Positions 26,910-34,316 of a stretch of 64,000 nt of DNA are shown here, in pieces (the first letter of the stretch is position 1; each line of letters starts with the position of its first letter). The stretch is from Prosthecodimorpha staleyi (GTDB lineage: Bacteria > Pseudomonadota > Alphaproteobacteria > Rhizobiales > Ancalomicrobiaceae): assembly GCF_018729455.1 (NCBI RefSeq), contig NZ_JAHHZF010000001.1:502902-566901 (forward strand), given 5' to 3'. Position numbers and translations under genes: made by a program. A model generated the notes under the pieces. It was not told the origin of the DNA. It did no database searches and was given only the letters and a program-made list of their open reading frames with translations.

Positions 26910-27857
26910 TCATCCCAGACCGATTGCGGCGAGCAGCCGCGCGCCGACCGGCGAGGCCAGGATTAGCCCGGCGCCCCAGACGGCCAGAAACGCGCCGATC
27001 GCGAATGACAGCACCCGCGACATGGCCGCCTTCTCGACCGTCATCACCGCGCCGAGGATGGCGACCCAGACCACGTTCATGATCCCGACCGCGAACATCA
27101 CCGCCATCAGCGCCCAGCAGCAGCCGAAGCAGGCGATGCCCTGATCGATGCCGAAGCCGAACGCCGCGCCGGCCCGCGCCCGCCAGCCGGAGGCGAGCGC
27201 GGTCGCCGGAACGCGGCAGCGCACCAGACAGGCGGCCTTCATCGGCGTCAGCTGGTAGAGGCCGGCGGCGATCAGCGTCGAACCGGCGAGCACCAGGCTG
27301 GCCGGCGCCATGGCCGGCGTCAGCGCGCCGACCACCGTCAGCCCGGCCTGGACGACGGTGGCGGCGACCGCGAACAGAGTCCAGACCGTCAGATAGCCGA
27401 GCGCGACCAGCACGGTCGCGGTCGATCCGAGCCGCTCGGCCCCGGCGCGGCGATGGAAGGCGGCGAGCATCGGCGCGGCGCTCGGCAGCATCATGGCCAG
27501 CACCATGGCGAGCCACATCAGGAAGACCAGCGCCAGATCGCCCGCCCCCCAGGCCCCCGCCCCCGGCATGCCGAAATGGCCCGCATCCGGCGTGCACAGC
27601 ACCGCGAGCGCTGCCCTTGCGCCGTCCGGCAATCCGGCGAAGATGTTGAAGCTGTTCAGCCAGCCCATGCCGGGGCCGAGCGCGGTCATGTCGGTCGCCG
27701 GCAGCATGGCGGCGACCAGCACGGCGAGCCAGGCCCAGCCGAGGCCGACGGCGAGCGCGAAGGAGACCAGGAGCGGCGCCGGCACGCGCAGGGCCGCGTC
27801 CCGGCCGGACGTCCGGGGCTCGGGATCGGAAGCGATGGTCGCGGAAGGGGACGGCAT
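26910..27857 (-). CDS. DUF2182 predicted metal-binding integral membrane protein
   Basis: 315 residues with seven or so membrane helices after a 30-residue cytoplasmic N-terminus. The DUF2182 pattern is visible: WLAMVLAMMLPSAAPML, YQLTPMKAACLVRCR with two cysteines, GIDQGIACFGCCWALMAVMFAVGIMNVVWVA with the cysteine cluster, and MTVEKA. The conserved Met, Cys and Glu residues suggest a metal, probably copper, site. Its function is unknown. The reading frame is open far upstream, but the start at 27857 is taken because the family sequence begins soon after. Divergent from the UbiH-like gene. Confidence 0.8.
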   Translation of the reverse strand: MPSPSATIASDPEPRTSGRDAALRVPAPLLVSFALAVGLGWAWLAVLVAAMLPATDMTALGPGMGWLNSFNIFAGLPDGARAALAVLCTPDAGHFGMPGAGAWGAGDLALVFLMWLAMVLAMMLPSAAPMLAAFHRRAGAERLGSTATVLVALGYLTVWTLFAVAATVVQAGLTVVGALTPAMAPASLVLAGSTLIAAGLYQLTPMKAACLVRCRVPATALASGWRARAGAAFGFGIDQGIACFGCCWALMAVMFAVGIMNVVWVAILGAVMTVEKAAMSRVLSFAIGAFLAVWGAGLILASPVGARLLAAIGLG

Positions 27858-28007
27858 GGCGGGCGCGTGTCTCGTCGAAACCGGATTTATCCTCTTAGCA
27901 CGACAATCGCGTCCTGGCTTTGATCCAACCCCATGTGCGGATCGCCGCCGCGGGCTATATGGATCCCCCAGCAAGTCAGATTGTCGGATCCGACCCGGAG
28001 AGTGCCC

Positions 28008-29219
28008 ATGACCGCGCCCGTTGCCGCAGCCTTCGACGTTGCCGTGGTGGGAGCCGGCCCGTCCGGGCTCGCCGCCGCGCTCCTGATGGCGCAATCCGGC
28101 TTTCGCACCGTCTCGATCGCCCCGCCGGCGCTGCCGGCCGACCACCGCACCACGGCCCTGCTCGGCGGCTCGACCGCGCTCCTGGAGCGCATGGGCGTGC
28201 TGGAGGCGCTGACCGCGCGCGGCTCGGAACTCAGAACCATGCGCCTCGTCGACGTGACCGGCCGGCTGATCCGTGCACCGGAGGTCGATTTCCACGCCCG
28301 CGAGATCGGCCGCGGCTCCTTCGGCATCAACGTCACCAATGGCGACATCCTCGCCGTGCTCGGCGCGGCGGCGGATGCAACGCCGAACCTGACCCGCATC
28401 GAGGGGATGGTCGAGGCCGTCGATCTCGGCGAGCGGCTGGCCCGGCTGACCACAGCGTCCGGCGCGGTGATCGAGGCGAAGCTCGTTGCCGCCGCCGACG
28501 GGCGCCGCTCGCGCCTGCGCGAGGCCGCCGGCATCGGCGTCAAGACCTGGACCTATCCGCAATCGGCGCTGATCCTCAACCTCAGATGCGAAGTGCCGCA
28601 TGACGAGGTCTCGACCGAGTTCCACGGCCGCCACGGCCCCTTCGTGCTGGTGCCGCTGCCCGGCGACCGCGTCTCGGTCGTCCTCGTCGAACAGCCCGCC
28701 GAGGCCGAGCGCCTCGCCGCGCTCGACGATGCCGCGCTCGCGCGCGAATTGGAGCGGCGCGCCCATTCGCTGCTCGGCCGCTTCACCGTCGACAGCCCGC
28801 GGCAGGTCTATCCGCTGTCCGGCCTGACCGCGCAGCGCTTCGCCGACCGCCGCGTCATGCTGATCGGCGAGGCCGCGCATGTCTTCCCGCCGGTCGGCGC
28901 GCAAGGGCTCAATCTCGGCCTGCGCGATGTCGGCTTCCTGGCCGAAGTCGCCGTGCGCGCCCGCCGCGCCGGCCGCGACATCGGCGGGCCGGAGGCCTGC
29001 GCGGATTTCGACCGCGCCCGCCGCGGCGACGTGACCCTGCGCACCGCCATGGTCGACATGGCCGACCGCGCCCTCCTCTCCGACCACCTCCCCGCCCAGC
29101 TCCTCCGCGGCCTCGGCCTCGCGCTGGCCGACCGCATCCCCCCGCTCCGCCGCCTGATCATCCGCGAAGGCCTGACCCCGACGTTTGGCACGCCTCGGGT
29201 GATGCGGGAGGTGTTGTAG
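28008..29219 (+). CDS. UbiH/UbiF family FAD-dependent hydroxylase
   Basis: 403 residues. A class A flavoprotein monooxygenase: the N-terminal FAD loop DVAVVGAGPSGLAAALLMAQ (about 9-28), the DG motif AAADGRRSRLR, and the C-terminal FAD motif RVMLIGEAAHVFPPVGAQGLNLGLRD. The last pattern is characteristic of the ubiquinone-ring hydroxylases UbiH, UbiF, UbiI and UbiL, so a role in ubiquinone synthesis is likely. Which ring position it modifies cannot be decided from the sequence. CGGAGAG stands before the start at 28008. Divergent from the DUF2182 gene. Confidence 0.88.
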   Translation: MTAPVAAAFDVAVVGAGPSGLAAALLMAQSGFRTVSIAPPALPADHRTTALLGGSTALLERMGVLEALTARGSELRTMRLVDVTGRLIRAPEVDFHAREIGRGSFGINVTNGDILAVLGAAADATPNLTRIEGMVEAVDLGERLARLTTASGAVIEAKLVAAADGRRSRLREAAGIGVKTWTYPQSALILNLRCEVPHDEVSTEFHGRHGPFVLVPLPGDRVSVVLVEQPAEAERLAALDDAALARELERRAHSLLGRFTVDSPRQVYPLSGLTAQRFADRRVMLIGEAAHVFPPVGAQGLNLGLRDVGFLAEVAVRARRAGRDIGGPEACADFDRARRGDVTLRTAMVDMADRALLSDHLPAQLLRGLGLALADRIPPLRRLIIREGLTPTFGTPRVMREVL

Positions 29220-29308
29220 CGGCCGCGGGTCGAGCCGGGCGGTCGAATTCGCCGGGTCGGTCGTTGAAAAACCTGTCGGAACGCGACCGAACGCGGGCCG
29301 TTTCAACT

Positions 29309-29397
29309 CTGTCATCCCCGGGCTTGTCCCGGGGATCCAGACTATCCAAGGGCTTGGCCATCGCGCTGGATCCCCGGGACAGGCCCGGGGATGACAG
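29309..29397. repeat. Long intergenic inverted repeat (rhizobial palindrome type)
   Basis: Two 32-base arms, 29309-29340 and 29366-29397, are inverted copies of each other with one mismatch, around a 25-base loop. The arms have the CTGTCATCCCCGGG...GGGGATCCAG composition that recurs in many Rhizobiales intergenic regions. Here it stands at the left border of the accessory island, after the ubiH-like gene, and could also end that gene's transcription. Confidence 0.75.
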
Positions 29398-29459
29398 AAT
29401 GGCGAGTTCGGAGTGATTTTCAGAAGCCTTGCTGCGGGATGGTTCTTCACCCTGAAAGT

Positions 29460-29484
29460 CGTGTATATAGAAACGCGATACACG
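29460..29484. promoter_or_regulatory. Palindromic operator before the TacA-like antitoxin
   Basis: CGTGTAT (29460-29466) and ATACACG (29478-29484) form a perfect 7-base palindrome with an 11-base A+T-richer spacer, ending 11 bases before the antitoxin ATG. Ribbon-helix-helix antitoxins of this type bind such palindromes and repress their own operon. This fits an autoregulatory site. Confidence 0.6.
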
Positions 29485-29495
29485 GGAGTTTCAGG

Positions 29496-29804
29496 ATGGC
29501 TGATCTGGCCCCCAAGCGGGATGTGGCGGTGTCGATGCGCTTCCGGGACGAGGATCTCGACATCATCGACCGTGGCGCTGCCTTGAGCGGGCTGTCGCGC
29601 ACCGAGTTCATGCGCCGGGCGGCGCTGCACGAGGCCCAGATCGCCATTCTCAACGAGACGGCCGTGAGGCTGTCGCCGGAGGCCTATCAGCAGTTCGTGG
29701 CCGCCATCGACGCGCCGGTTACCGCCGTTCCGGCCAAGATGCGCGAGCGGCTGTCGCGCAAGACCCCGTGGACCGCAGCGTGGGACGAAGCGTCGAACGG
29801 ATGA
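29496..29804 (+). CDS. DUF1778 (TacA-like) antitoxin
   Basis: 102 residues. The N-terminus carries a ribbon-helix-helix DNA-binding domain (DVAVSMRFRDEDLDIIDRGAALSGLSRTEFMRRAALHEA, about 9-47), as in DUF1778 antitoxins that pair with GNAT toxins. The C-terminal part (residues 50-102, with LSPEAYQQFVAAIDAP) is the usual toxin-neutralising tail. GGGAG precedes the start, and a palindromic operator precedes that. It overlaps the toxin gene by ATGA. Confidence 0.9.
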   Translation: MADLAPKRDVAVSMRFRDEDLDIIDRGAALSGLSRTEFMRRAALHEAQIAILNETAVRLSPEAYQQFVAAIDAPVTAVPAKMRERLSRKTPWTAAWDEASNG

Positions 29805-30331
29805 TCCGGCCGCCCGAGCCCCTGAATGCCGAGCATGACCTGTCGGCCTTCGATTGCGGCAAGCCCGCCCTGAACGAGTGGCTGCGCACCTATGCCCTCG
29901 CCAATCAGGCCAACGGGTTCACCCGGGTGATGGTCCTCCGGAACGGCGCCCGCGTGATCGGCTTCTACGGGCTTGCGCCGACGGCGGTCCCGCCCGCGAT
30001 CCTGTCGCGCAAGGTGCGAACCGGACGGCCGCCCGATCCGGTTCCCTGCATCCTGTTCGGCCAACTGGCCGTCGACACCGCCCATGCCGGCCAAGGGCTC
30101 GGCAGCGCACTCCTCAGGCACGCCCTGGAACGCTGCGTCGCAGCCGTGGAGACGATCGGCGGGCGCGCGGTCATCGTCCGGGCGATCGACGGCGAGGCCG
30201 AGGAATTCTGGAAATCCTGCGGCTTCATCCCGTCGAGCTCGGACTCCTCGACACTGTTCCGATCGATCGACGACATCGCGGCGTGGCTGGCGCAGTCTCG
30301 ACAGAGTGAAGGGGAGCAAAACGATGGATGA
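29801..30331 (+). CDS. GNAT family toxin (TacT/AtaT-like)
   Basis: 176 residues. A GCN5-related N-acetyltransferase of the toxin class: LSAFDCGKPALNEWLRTYA at the start, VIGFYGLAPTAV, and the acetyl-CoA loop QLAVDTAHAGQGLGSALLRHAL (about 85-106). Toxins of this type acetylate aminoacyl-tRNA and stop translation until the antitoxin binds. The start is the ATG at 29801, overlapping the antitoxin stop (ATGA). An upstream in-frame start would lie inside the antitoxin gene and is less likely. The 82-residue gene at 30324 overlaps its end. Confidence 0.9.
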   Translation: MIRPPEPLNAEHDLSAFDCGKPALNEWLRTYALANQANGFTRVMVLRNGARVIGFYGLAPTAVPPAILSRKVRTGRPPDPVPCILFGQLAVDTAHAGQGLGSALLRHALERCVAAVETIGGRAVIVRAIDGEAEEFWKSCGFIPSSSDSSTLFRSIDDIAAWLAQSRQSEGEQNDG

Positions 30332-30572
30332 CGATGCGTTACGGCGCGCCTTGCGATCTGTCGGATATCGATGCTTCATCGTCTACAAAGACATATTCCT
30401 GGACACGTCGATCCCGATGGATGCTGCTGCTCACCATCTCCACATCACTGAAAAGAGGTGGAGTATCGGCGGCTGCCTCATGCGCCTGGGCCAAACCGGT
30501 ACCCTTTTCCATCTGAAAAATCGCGATGCGATCTCGCCGGCAAGGATGTCCTACACTGATCCAGTATTTTAG
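30324..30572 (+). CDS. Small unknown protein, third gene of the TacAT-like operon
   Basis: 82 residues, no recognised family. The gene overlaps the end of the acetyltransferase toxin gene by eight bases and has its own strong ribosome site (GGGGAG at 30311-30316), so it is co-transcribed and probably coupled. The product starts MDDDALRRALRSVGYRCF and has a mixed, soluble character with two cysteines and several histidines. Its base composition is lower in G+C than the surrounding core genes, as is that of the genes on the other side. It could be a truncated relic or an accessory regulator. Confidence 0.5.
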   Translation: MDDDALRRALRSVGYRCFIVYKDIFLDTSIPMDAAAHHLHITEKRWSIGGCLMRLGQTGTLFHLKNRDAISPARMSYTDPVF

Positions 30573-30599
30573 ATCGATTGAGCTCACCCTTGCGAACAA

Positions 30600-31304
30600 C
30601 TATTGATTTAACTCTTTTTCTTTCCTTGCCAGAGCCGCACTCAGAAGGTCACGTACGATGACCCAGGCCTCATCGAACGAAGCCTCATTTGTAAGTGCCT
30701 TATTCTTGAGACGCGCGTGCCGCATGTTATTTGCGGATCGCTTTGCTCGCTTGAATTCATCTCTGGGAATGAGATTCATATCCTCGAGCTCATGCCCACC
30801 GCCGGCCCATTGCTCGATACTCTCGATGCATTTGTAGAGGTCGAACCAGCCGCCCTGGTCCCCGAAATAGGCAAGCGCCTCTTCGAGATACAGGTTTTTT
30901 GACGCCCGCTTTACGGCCGTCCGTGCTGCCGGCTCGCCACCCTCAATGATACTTGAACCGGCAACCCTCATGTGGAAACTCTCAGTGATCAAGGTTACAT
31001 GCCGTCGACCGCTACCATCCACATTTACAACACCTAGGATGCGGGCATCGTGAGTGATTTGAGTAAGCAACATCGCGCCCGTCATCATACGCAAGATAAC
31101 AATGGCTATTGGATGCACCGCCCTTGCGCTCGGACAGCTCTTGAAGAACACGGATCGAAGGTAGAGGTCATCACCGTGACGTTCGATCCAATTCTCGAAC
31201 GGATGAGCGAAGGCAATGAGCCAAGCATCGTGATAGGCTTGATCGATGAGAATGTGCGCGGCCCAACCCTCAGAAAGTTGCGCTGAGTTCTTTTTCTCAG
31301 TCAT
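30600..31304 (-). CDS. Unknown protein with HEPN-like R-x6-H motif, last gene of a TA operon
   Basis: 234 residues, no family recognised by name. The C-terminal third is helical and holds RSANNMRH (Arg189-His196), an R-x6-H arrangement like the active site of HEPN RNases, after an amphipathic helix WFDLYKCIESIEQW. The N-terminal part has mixed strands and helices, including WAAHILIDQAYHDAWLIA and TLITESFHMRVAG. It overlaps the preceding gene by ATGA (31301-31304). The HEPN idea is an inference from the motif and helical context only. Base composition is below the core genome, so it was probably acquired. Confidence 0.55.
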   Translation of the reverse strand: MTEKKNSAQLSEGWAAHILIDQAYHDAWLIAFAHPFENWIERHGDDLYLRSVFFKSCPSARAVHPIAIVILRMMTGAMLLTQITHDARILGVVNVDGSGRRHVTLITESFHMRVAGSSIIEGGEPAARTAVKRASKNLYLEEALAYFGDQGGWFDLYKCIESIEQWAGGGHELEDMNLIPRDEFKRAKRSANNMRHARLKNKALTNEASFDEAWVIVRDLLSAALARKEKELNQ

Positions 31305-31885
31305 GGCCAGACCCTCAAGCCGCAGACAGAGATCTCGCTCGTGGTTTGCTTTGCACCGTGAATCAAGAAGAAATGGAACCAGCCATGAACAGCTGCGGGA
31401 ACATCACCAAGGACCTTCCAAAGCTCGCCATTGATCTGATGGACCAAGACTTCGACGCCGTCCCACTTTCCAACGCCATAACCATCGATTCCGAACCCCG
31501 GCGCGACGACGAGAACATCGTCGTTCGACGTGATGGGGTGTTGCGGATTGGAGAGATGGTCATGCTGATAGGCGTCGGCTACGGCCCTGACGCGCTCGAT
31601 GCAACCGGCCCTCTGCGCCGTTCCGAGCGAACACAACGGACCCACTTGCTGACGCACCGCATTGGGTTTGAGCTGCAGGGCATGGCCGGCGCGGTCCGCG
31701 AGACCATCAATTGCAATGGCGACCTGCGCAGCAAGGCGCTTTGCCTTGGCGGCCTCGCCCCCGCAGGCGGATAGATCGTTTGTAGCGGCCGCATACACTG
31801 CAGACAGTTCCTGCTCGGCCATGAAATAGTCAGCCGCCGCTGGCAGAACGTTATCGATGAGTTGGTCCACGGAGCGATGGATCAT
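31301..31885 (-). CDS. Unknown protein, third gene of the HigBA-type operon
   Basis: 194 residues without a recognised family. The N-terminal 80 residues are mostly helical and Ala-rich (QLIDNVLPAAADYFMAEQEL, then a Lys/Ala helix), and the second half is strand-rich with VLVVAPGFGIDGYGVGKWDGVEVLVHQ. It starts eight bases after the antitoxin stop and overlaps the next gene by ATGA, so it belongs to the same transcript as the toxin-antitoxin pair. A soluble cytoplasmic protein, no signal peptide. Its role with the following protein is unknown. Confidence 0.55.
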   Translation of the reverse strand: MIHRSVDQLIDNVLPAAADYFMAEQELSAVYAAATNDLSACGGEAAKAKRLAAQVAIAIDGLADRAGHALQLKPNAVRQQVGPLCSLGTAQRAGCIERVRAVADAYQHDHLSNPQHPITSNDDVLVVAPGFGIDGYGVGKWDGVEVLVHQINGELWKVLGDVPAAVHGWFHFFLIHGAKQTTSEISVCGLRVWP

Positions 31886-31893
31886 GGGGCCGC

Positions 31894-32184
31894 CTATGCA
31901 AGCTCCAACCGCAGCTCCTTCCCGACGGCGCGGGCGGCACGTTGCAAGGTTTCGAGCGTGACGTTTCCATCGTCGGGGTTCAGCACGCGGTCGAGCTGAA
32001 CCCGGCTCGTCTGCATCATTTTGGCCATGGCGCTCTTCGTGAGCTTTTGCTTTTCCATTTCCCGCTGGAGCTGCCAGGCGATCACCCGCTTCACTGCGAT
32101 GGCGGTTGCAGCTTCGAGATTTCCATCCTCCTTCAAGAAATCTTCGAGGGAGCTGCCGTGGTTCGGATTCTTGATTGTGGTCAT
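31894..32184 (-). CDS. XRE-family antitoxin (HigA-like)
   Basis: 96 residues. A single helix-turn-helix is seen in QKLTKSAMAKMMQTSRVQLDRVLNPDDGNVTLETLQRAARAVGKELRLEL (about 46-96), the usual HigA/XRE form in which the C-terminus also carries the DNA-binding helices. GAGGA stands before the start. It follows the toxin gene by 13 bases, in the toxin-first order typical of HigBA. It should neutralise the toxin and repress the operon. Confidence 0.88.
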   Translation of the reverse strand: MTTIKNPNHGSSLEDFLKEDGNLEAATAIAVKRVIAWQLQREMEKQKLTKSAMAKMMQTSRVQLDRVLNPDDGNVTLETLQRAARAVGKELRLELA

Positions 32185-32197
32185 CGTATCCTCAACT

Positions 32198-32587
32198 CTA
32201 TTTTGTCGTGGTCTGCTTCTTGGCCAGCTTATTGACCGCTTCCTCGGCCCTCTCGTACTCGCTCTTTCTCTTCTTCGAGAGTTTCAGAACTTCATTCGGC
32301 GTGGCCTGGGTCTTCTTGATGAAGCCCTCCACGATGACGATCGTGTTTCCGCACTGGAAAAACACCAGTCGGGAAATCTTCTTGTCCGTCAGATGGCTGC
32401 GAACCTCATAGAGCCCGTCTCCCAGCTTCCGGCAAAGAGGCATGCCAAGCGGCCAGCCGAACTGAACGGTCCGCAGGTCTGCGCCGATGATGCGGCGATC
32501 GTCTGCCTCTAAACTTCTAATCCATTCGAGGACCGGTTCATTCCCCGCCTCGGTCCTATAAAAAACGACTTCCAATTTATCGTGCAT
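32198..32587 (-). CDS. HigB-like toxin (phage Gp49/RelE superfamily)
   Basis: 129 residues. The Gp49-like pattern is clear: MHDKLEVVFYRTEAGNEPVLEWI at the start, GMPLCRKLGDGLYEVRSHLTD, then RLVFFQCGNTIVIVEGFIKKTQATP with the conserved FxKK and QKTP-like end. Toxins of this family are ribosome-dependent mRNA endonucleases. The ATG at 32587 is preferred; a TTG one codon upstream is possible. First gene of a four-gene minus-strand operon (HigB-like, HigA-like, two unknown proteins). Confidence 0.88.
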   Translation of the reverse strand: MHDKLEVVFYRTEAGNEPVLEWIRSLEADDRRIIGADLRTVQFGWPLGMPLCRKLGDGLYEVRSHLTDKKISRLVFFQCGNTIVIVEGFIKKTQATPNEVLKLSKKRKSEYERAEEAVNKLAKKQTTTK

Positions 32588-32643
32588 CAAAACGCCTCTG
32601 GGCTTTCGCTGACTCCGCTTCTCGTTCGGCTATGGAGCATAAT

Positions 32644-32659
32644 GTACCATTTATGGTGC
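32644..32659. promoter_or_regulatory. Imperfect palindrome upstream of the HigB-like gene
   Basis: GTACCAT (32644-32650) and ATGGTGC (32653-32659) form a palindrome with one mismatch and a two-base centre, 57 bases upstream of the toxin start in an A+T-rich patch. This is a plausible operator for the XRE antitoxin; the spacing to a promoter cannot be resolved. Confidence 0.4.
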
Positions 32660-32759
32660 ATCTTCAAGTGAAATCCGGACTTTTCGCCGCAAAATGCGCG
32701 CCCCCGAGGCAGATCGTCGTGGCATGGACGAAGCCGAGTCCGCGGCCTGCAAGTCCGAG

Positions 32760-32952
32760 GAATCAGGATCAGCGGAGCAATCTGTCGGGCCAGCATCGTC
32801 TCCTGAAGGTGATCGGTGTCATCTCCGCGGTCGGCGAAGACGACCCATGGCTCGGATCCAGCGGCATCGAGCAAGCTTACGGGGCACATCGCGTCGGAGG
32901 CCCGCCGGGCGCCATCTCAATCGCGACCTGTTGACCCTTGCCATTCTCGCAG
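32760..32952 (-). pseudogene. Decayed IS5-like transposase fragment
   Basis: The reverse strand reads GKGQQVAIEMAPGG (around 32910-32950), then after a frame change SLLDAAGSEPWVVFADRGDDTDHLQETMLARQIAPLILIPR (down to about 32780). This order, with a PG element followed by a D-x-D-like ADRG-D-x-D-H-L stretch and an IP-R end, matches the catalytic middle of IS5-family transposases (compare the family's ADRGYDADHL). No ends or direct repeats were identified. It marks the right border of the accessory island. The whole gap 32588-33013 otherwise shows only the palindrome at 32644. Confidence 0.5.
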
Positions 32953-33013
32953 GCGTGAGAGCTTGTCGGGAAGCCAGCCCGCAAGTGGCCGAGCCCCGTC
33001 TCGTAGTCCCCCC

Positions 33014-34078
33014 TCACCTCACCCCCCGTGCGATCGGCACCGGGATCGCCGTCAGCTCCCCGCCGCCCGGCACCTGCACCCGGCCGTCGAACAGCCCGCG
33101 GGCCTGGAAATGCGGGTCGGCGAGGGCTTCGTGGAGGGGGACGACGAGGGTGGCGCAGCAGTCGGCGGCGGCGAAGATCGGGTGCCAGGCGGCGGCGGGG
33201 CGGGCGCGGATGCGGTCGGCGACGGCGGCGCGGGTGGCCGCCGGGGTGGCGGCGTCGTCGCGGTGCTCCGGCGGCAGGTCGATCGCATCGCAGAAGGCCT
33301 GCCAGAACTTCTCCTCCAGGGCGCCGACGGCGACCAGGCGGTCGTCGGCGGTGGCATAGAGGCCGTAGCGCGGGCGGCCGCCGGTCAGGAGGTCGCCGCC
33401 GGGCGGCGGGGCCAGGCCGCTCGCCTGGGCTTCGGCGAGCGCGAAGCCGGCGAAGGCGAACAGGCCGTCCGCCATGGCGATGTCGAGATGGGCGCCCTGC
33501 CCGGTCCGGCCGCGGCGGATCAGCGCCAACAGGATGTTGATGACCGCCGGCAGCGTGCCGCCGCCGATATCGGCGGTCTGGGTCGGCGTCACCGTCGGGT
33601 TTCCGGTGGCGCCGGGCGACAGGGCCAGGATGCCGGTCAGCGCCTGATAGTTGATGTCGTGGCCGGCCTCCAGGGCGCGCGGGCCGGTCTGGCCGTAGCC
33701 TGAGATCGAACAATAGACGAGGCGCGGGTTGAGCGCGCGAACGGTTTCATAGCCGAGGCCGAGCCGGTCCATCACGCCCGGCCGGAACTGCTCGACGAGC
33801 ACGTCGGCGCCGGCGATCAGCGCGTCGAGCGCGCCGCGCGCGGCCGGGTCCTTCAGGTCGATCTCGCGGATCGTCTTGCCGCGGTTGAGGAGCAGCCAGG
33901 GGATCGAGACCGCCGCGGCGCCCTCGCCGCGGAAGGGCGGGAAGCGGCGCATGTCCTCGCCGCCGGGCCGCTCGATCTTGATCACCCGCGCGCCCGCCTC
34001 GGCCAGCATCAGCGTCGCCAGCGGCCCCGGCAGCAGGGTGGTGAAATCGAGGACGGTGATCCCGTCGAGCGCCTGCAT
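33014..34078 (-). CDS. CaiB/BaiF family CoA-transferase
   Basis: 354 residues. A family III CoA-transferase: LDGITVLDFTTLLPGPLATLMLAEAGARVIKIERPGGEDMRR at the start, then VYCSISGYGQTGPRALEAGHDINYQALTGIL around residues 125-155, whose Asp (in HDIN) matches the catalytic aspartate of formyl-CoA transferase. It moves CoA between carboxylic acids or racemises methyl-branched acyl-CoA (Amacr-like sequences have this form). The start at 34078 follows the family's N-terminus. Substrate not predictable here; no partner gene is beside it. Downstream of the IS remnant. Confidence 0.88.
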   Translation of the reverse strand: MQALDGITVLDFTTLLPGPLATLMLAEAGARVIKIERPGGEDMRRFPPFRGEGAAAVSIPWLLLNRGKTIREIDLKDPAARGALDALIAGADVLVEQFRPGVMDRLGLGYETVRALNPRLVYCSISGYGQTGPRALEAGHDINYQALTGILALSPGATGNPTVTPTQTADIGGGTLPAVINILLALIRRGRTGQGAHLDIAMADGLFAFAGFALAEAQASGLAPPPGGDLLTGGRPRYGLYATADDRLVAVGALEEKFWQAFCDAIDLPPEHRDDAATPAATRAAVADRIRARPAAAWHPIFAAADCCATLVVPLHEALADPHFQARGLFDGRVQVPGGGELTAIPVPIARGVR

Positions 34079-34252
34079 GGTCCCTTGTCCCCGGATCGCA
34101 TCTGTCGGACGCGATCCTAGCCGAACCGATCGCGCCGTCCATGCGGCCGGGCGGCCGATGCCCCGGCTTGGGCGAACGGGCCGCCGGCGCATCCGGTCTT
34201 TCAACCGGCACGGCGGCGTCGGAGGGGCGGGTTTCGGGCTCGCGGCGCGGGG

Positions 34253-34309
34253 GGAAGCCATCGGCGCGAGTGGAAGCCACCAGCGCGGGTGGAAGCCACC
34301 CGCCGGGCG
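34253..34309. repeat. Three tandem copies of a 19-base repeat
   Basis: Units starting GGAAGCCA lie at 34253-34271, 34272-34290 and 34291-34309, with the last unit diverged at its end. They lie just after the stop of the AEC transporter gene (minus strand, 34317), between it and the convergently placed CaiB-type start. No function is evident. Confidence 0.6.
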
Positions 34310-34316
34310 GGCCGGC

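Noticed and set aside
27858-29630. Long minus-strand extension upstream of the DUF2182 gene
   Set aside because: The extension lies opposite the UbiH-type gene and has no family similarity; the DUF2182 protein begins at 27857.
30339-30599. 86-codon minus-strand frame inside the small third TA gene region
   Set aside because: The plus-strand frame at 30324 has a better ribosome site and the right operon position.
34253-34309. Three-unit tandem repeat considered as a CRISPR remnant
   Set aside because: The units are contiguous 19-mers without spacers; no cas genes nearby.
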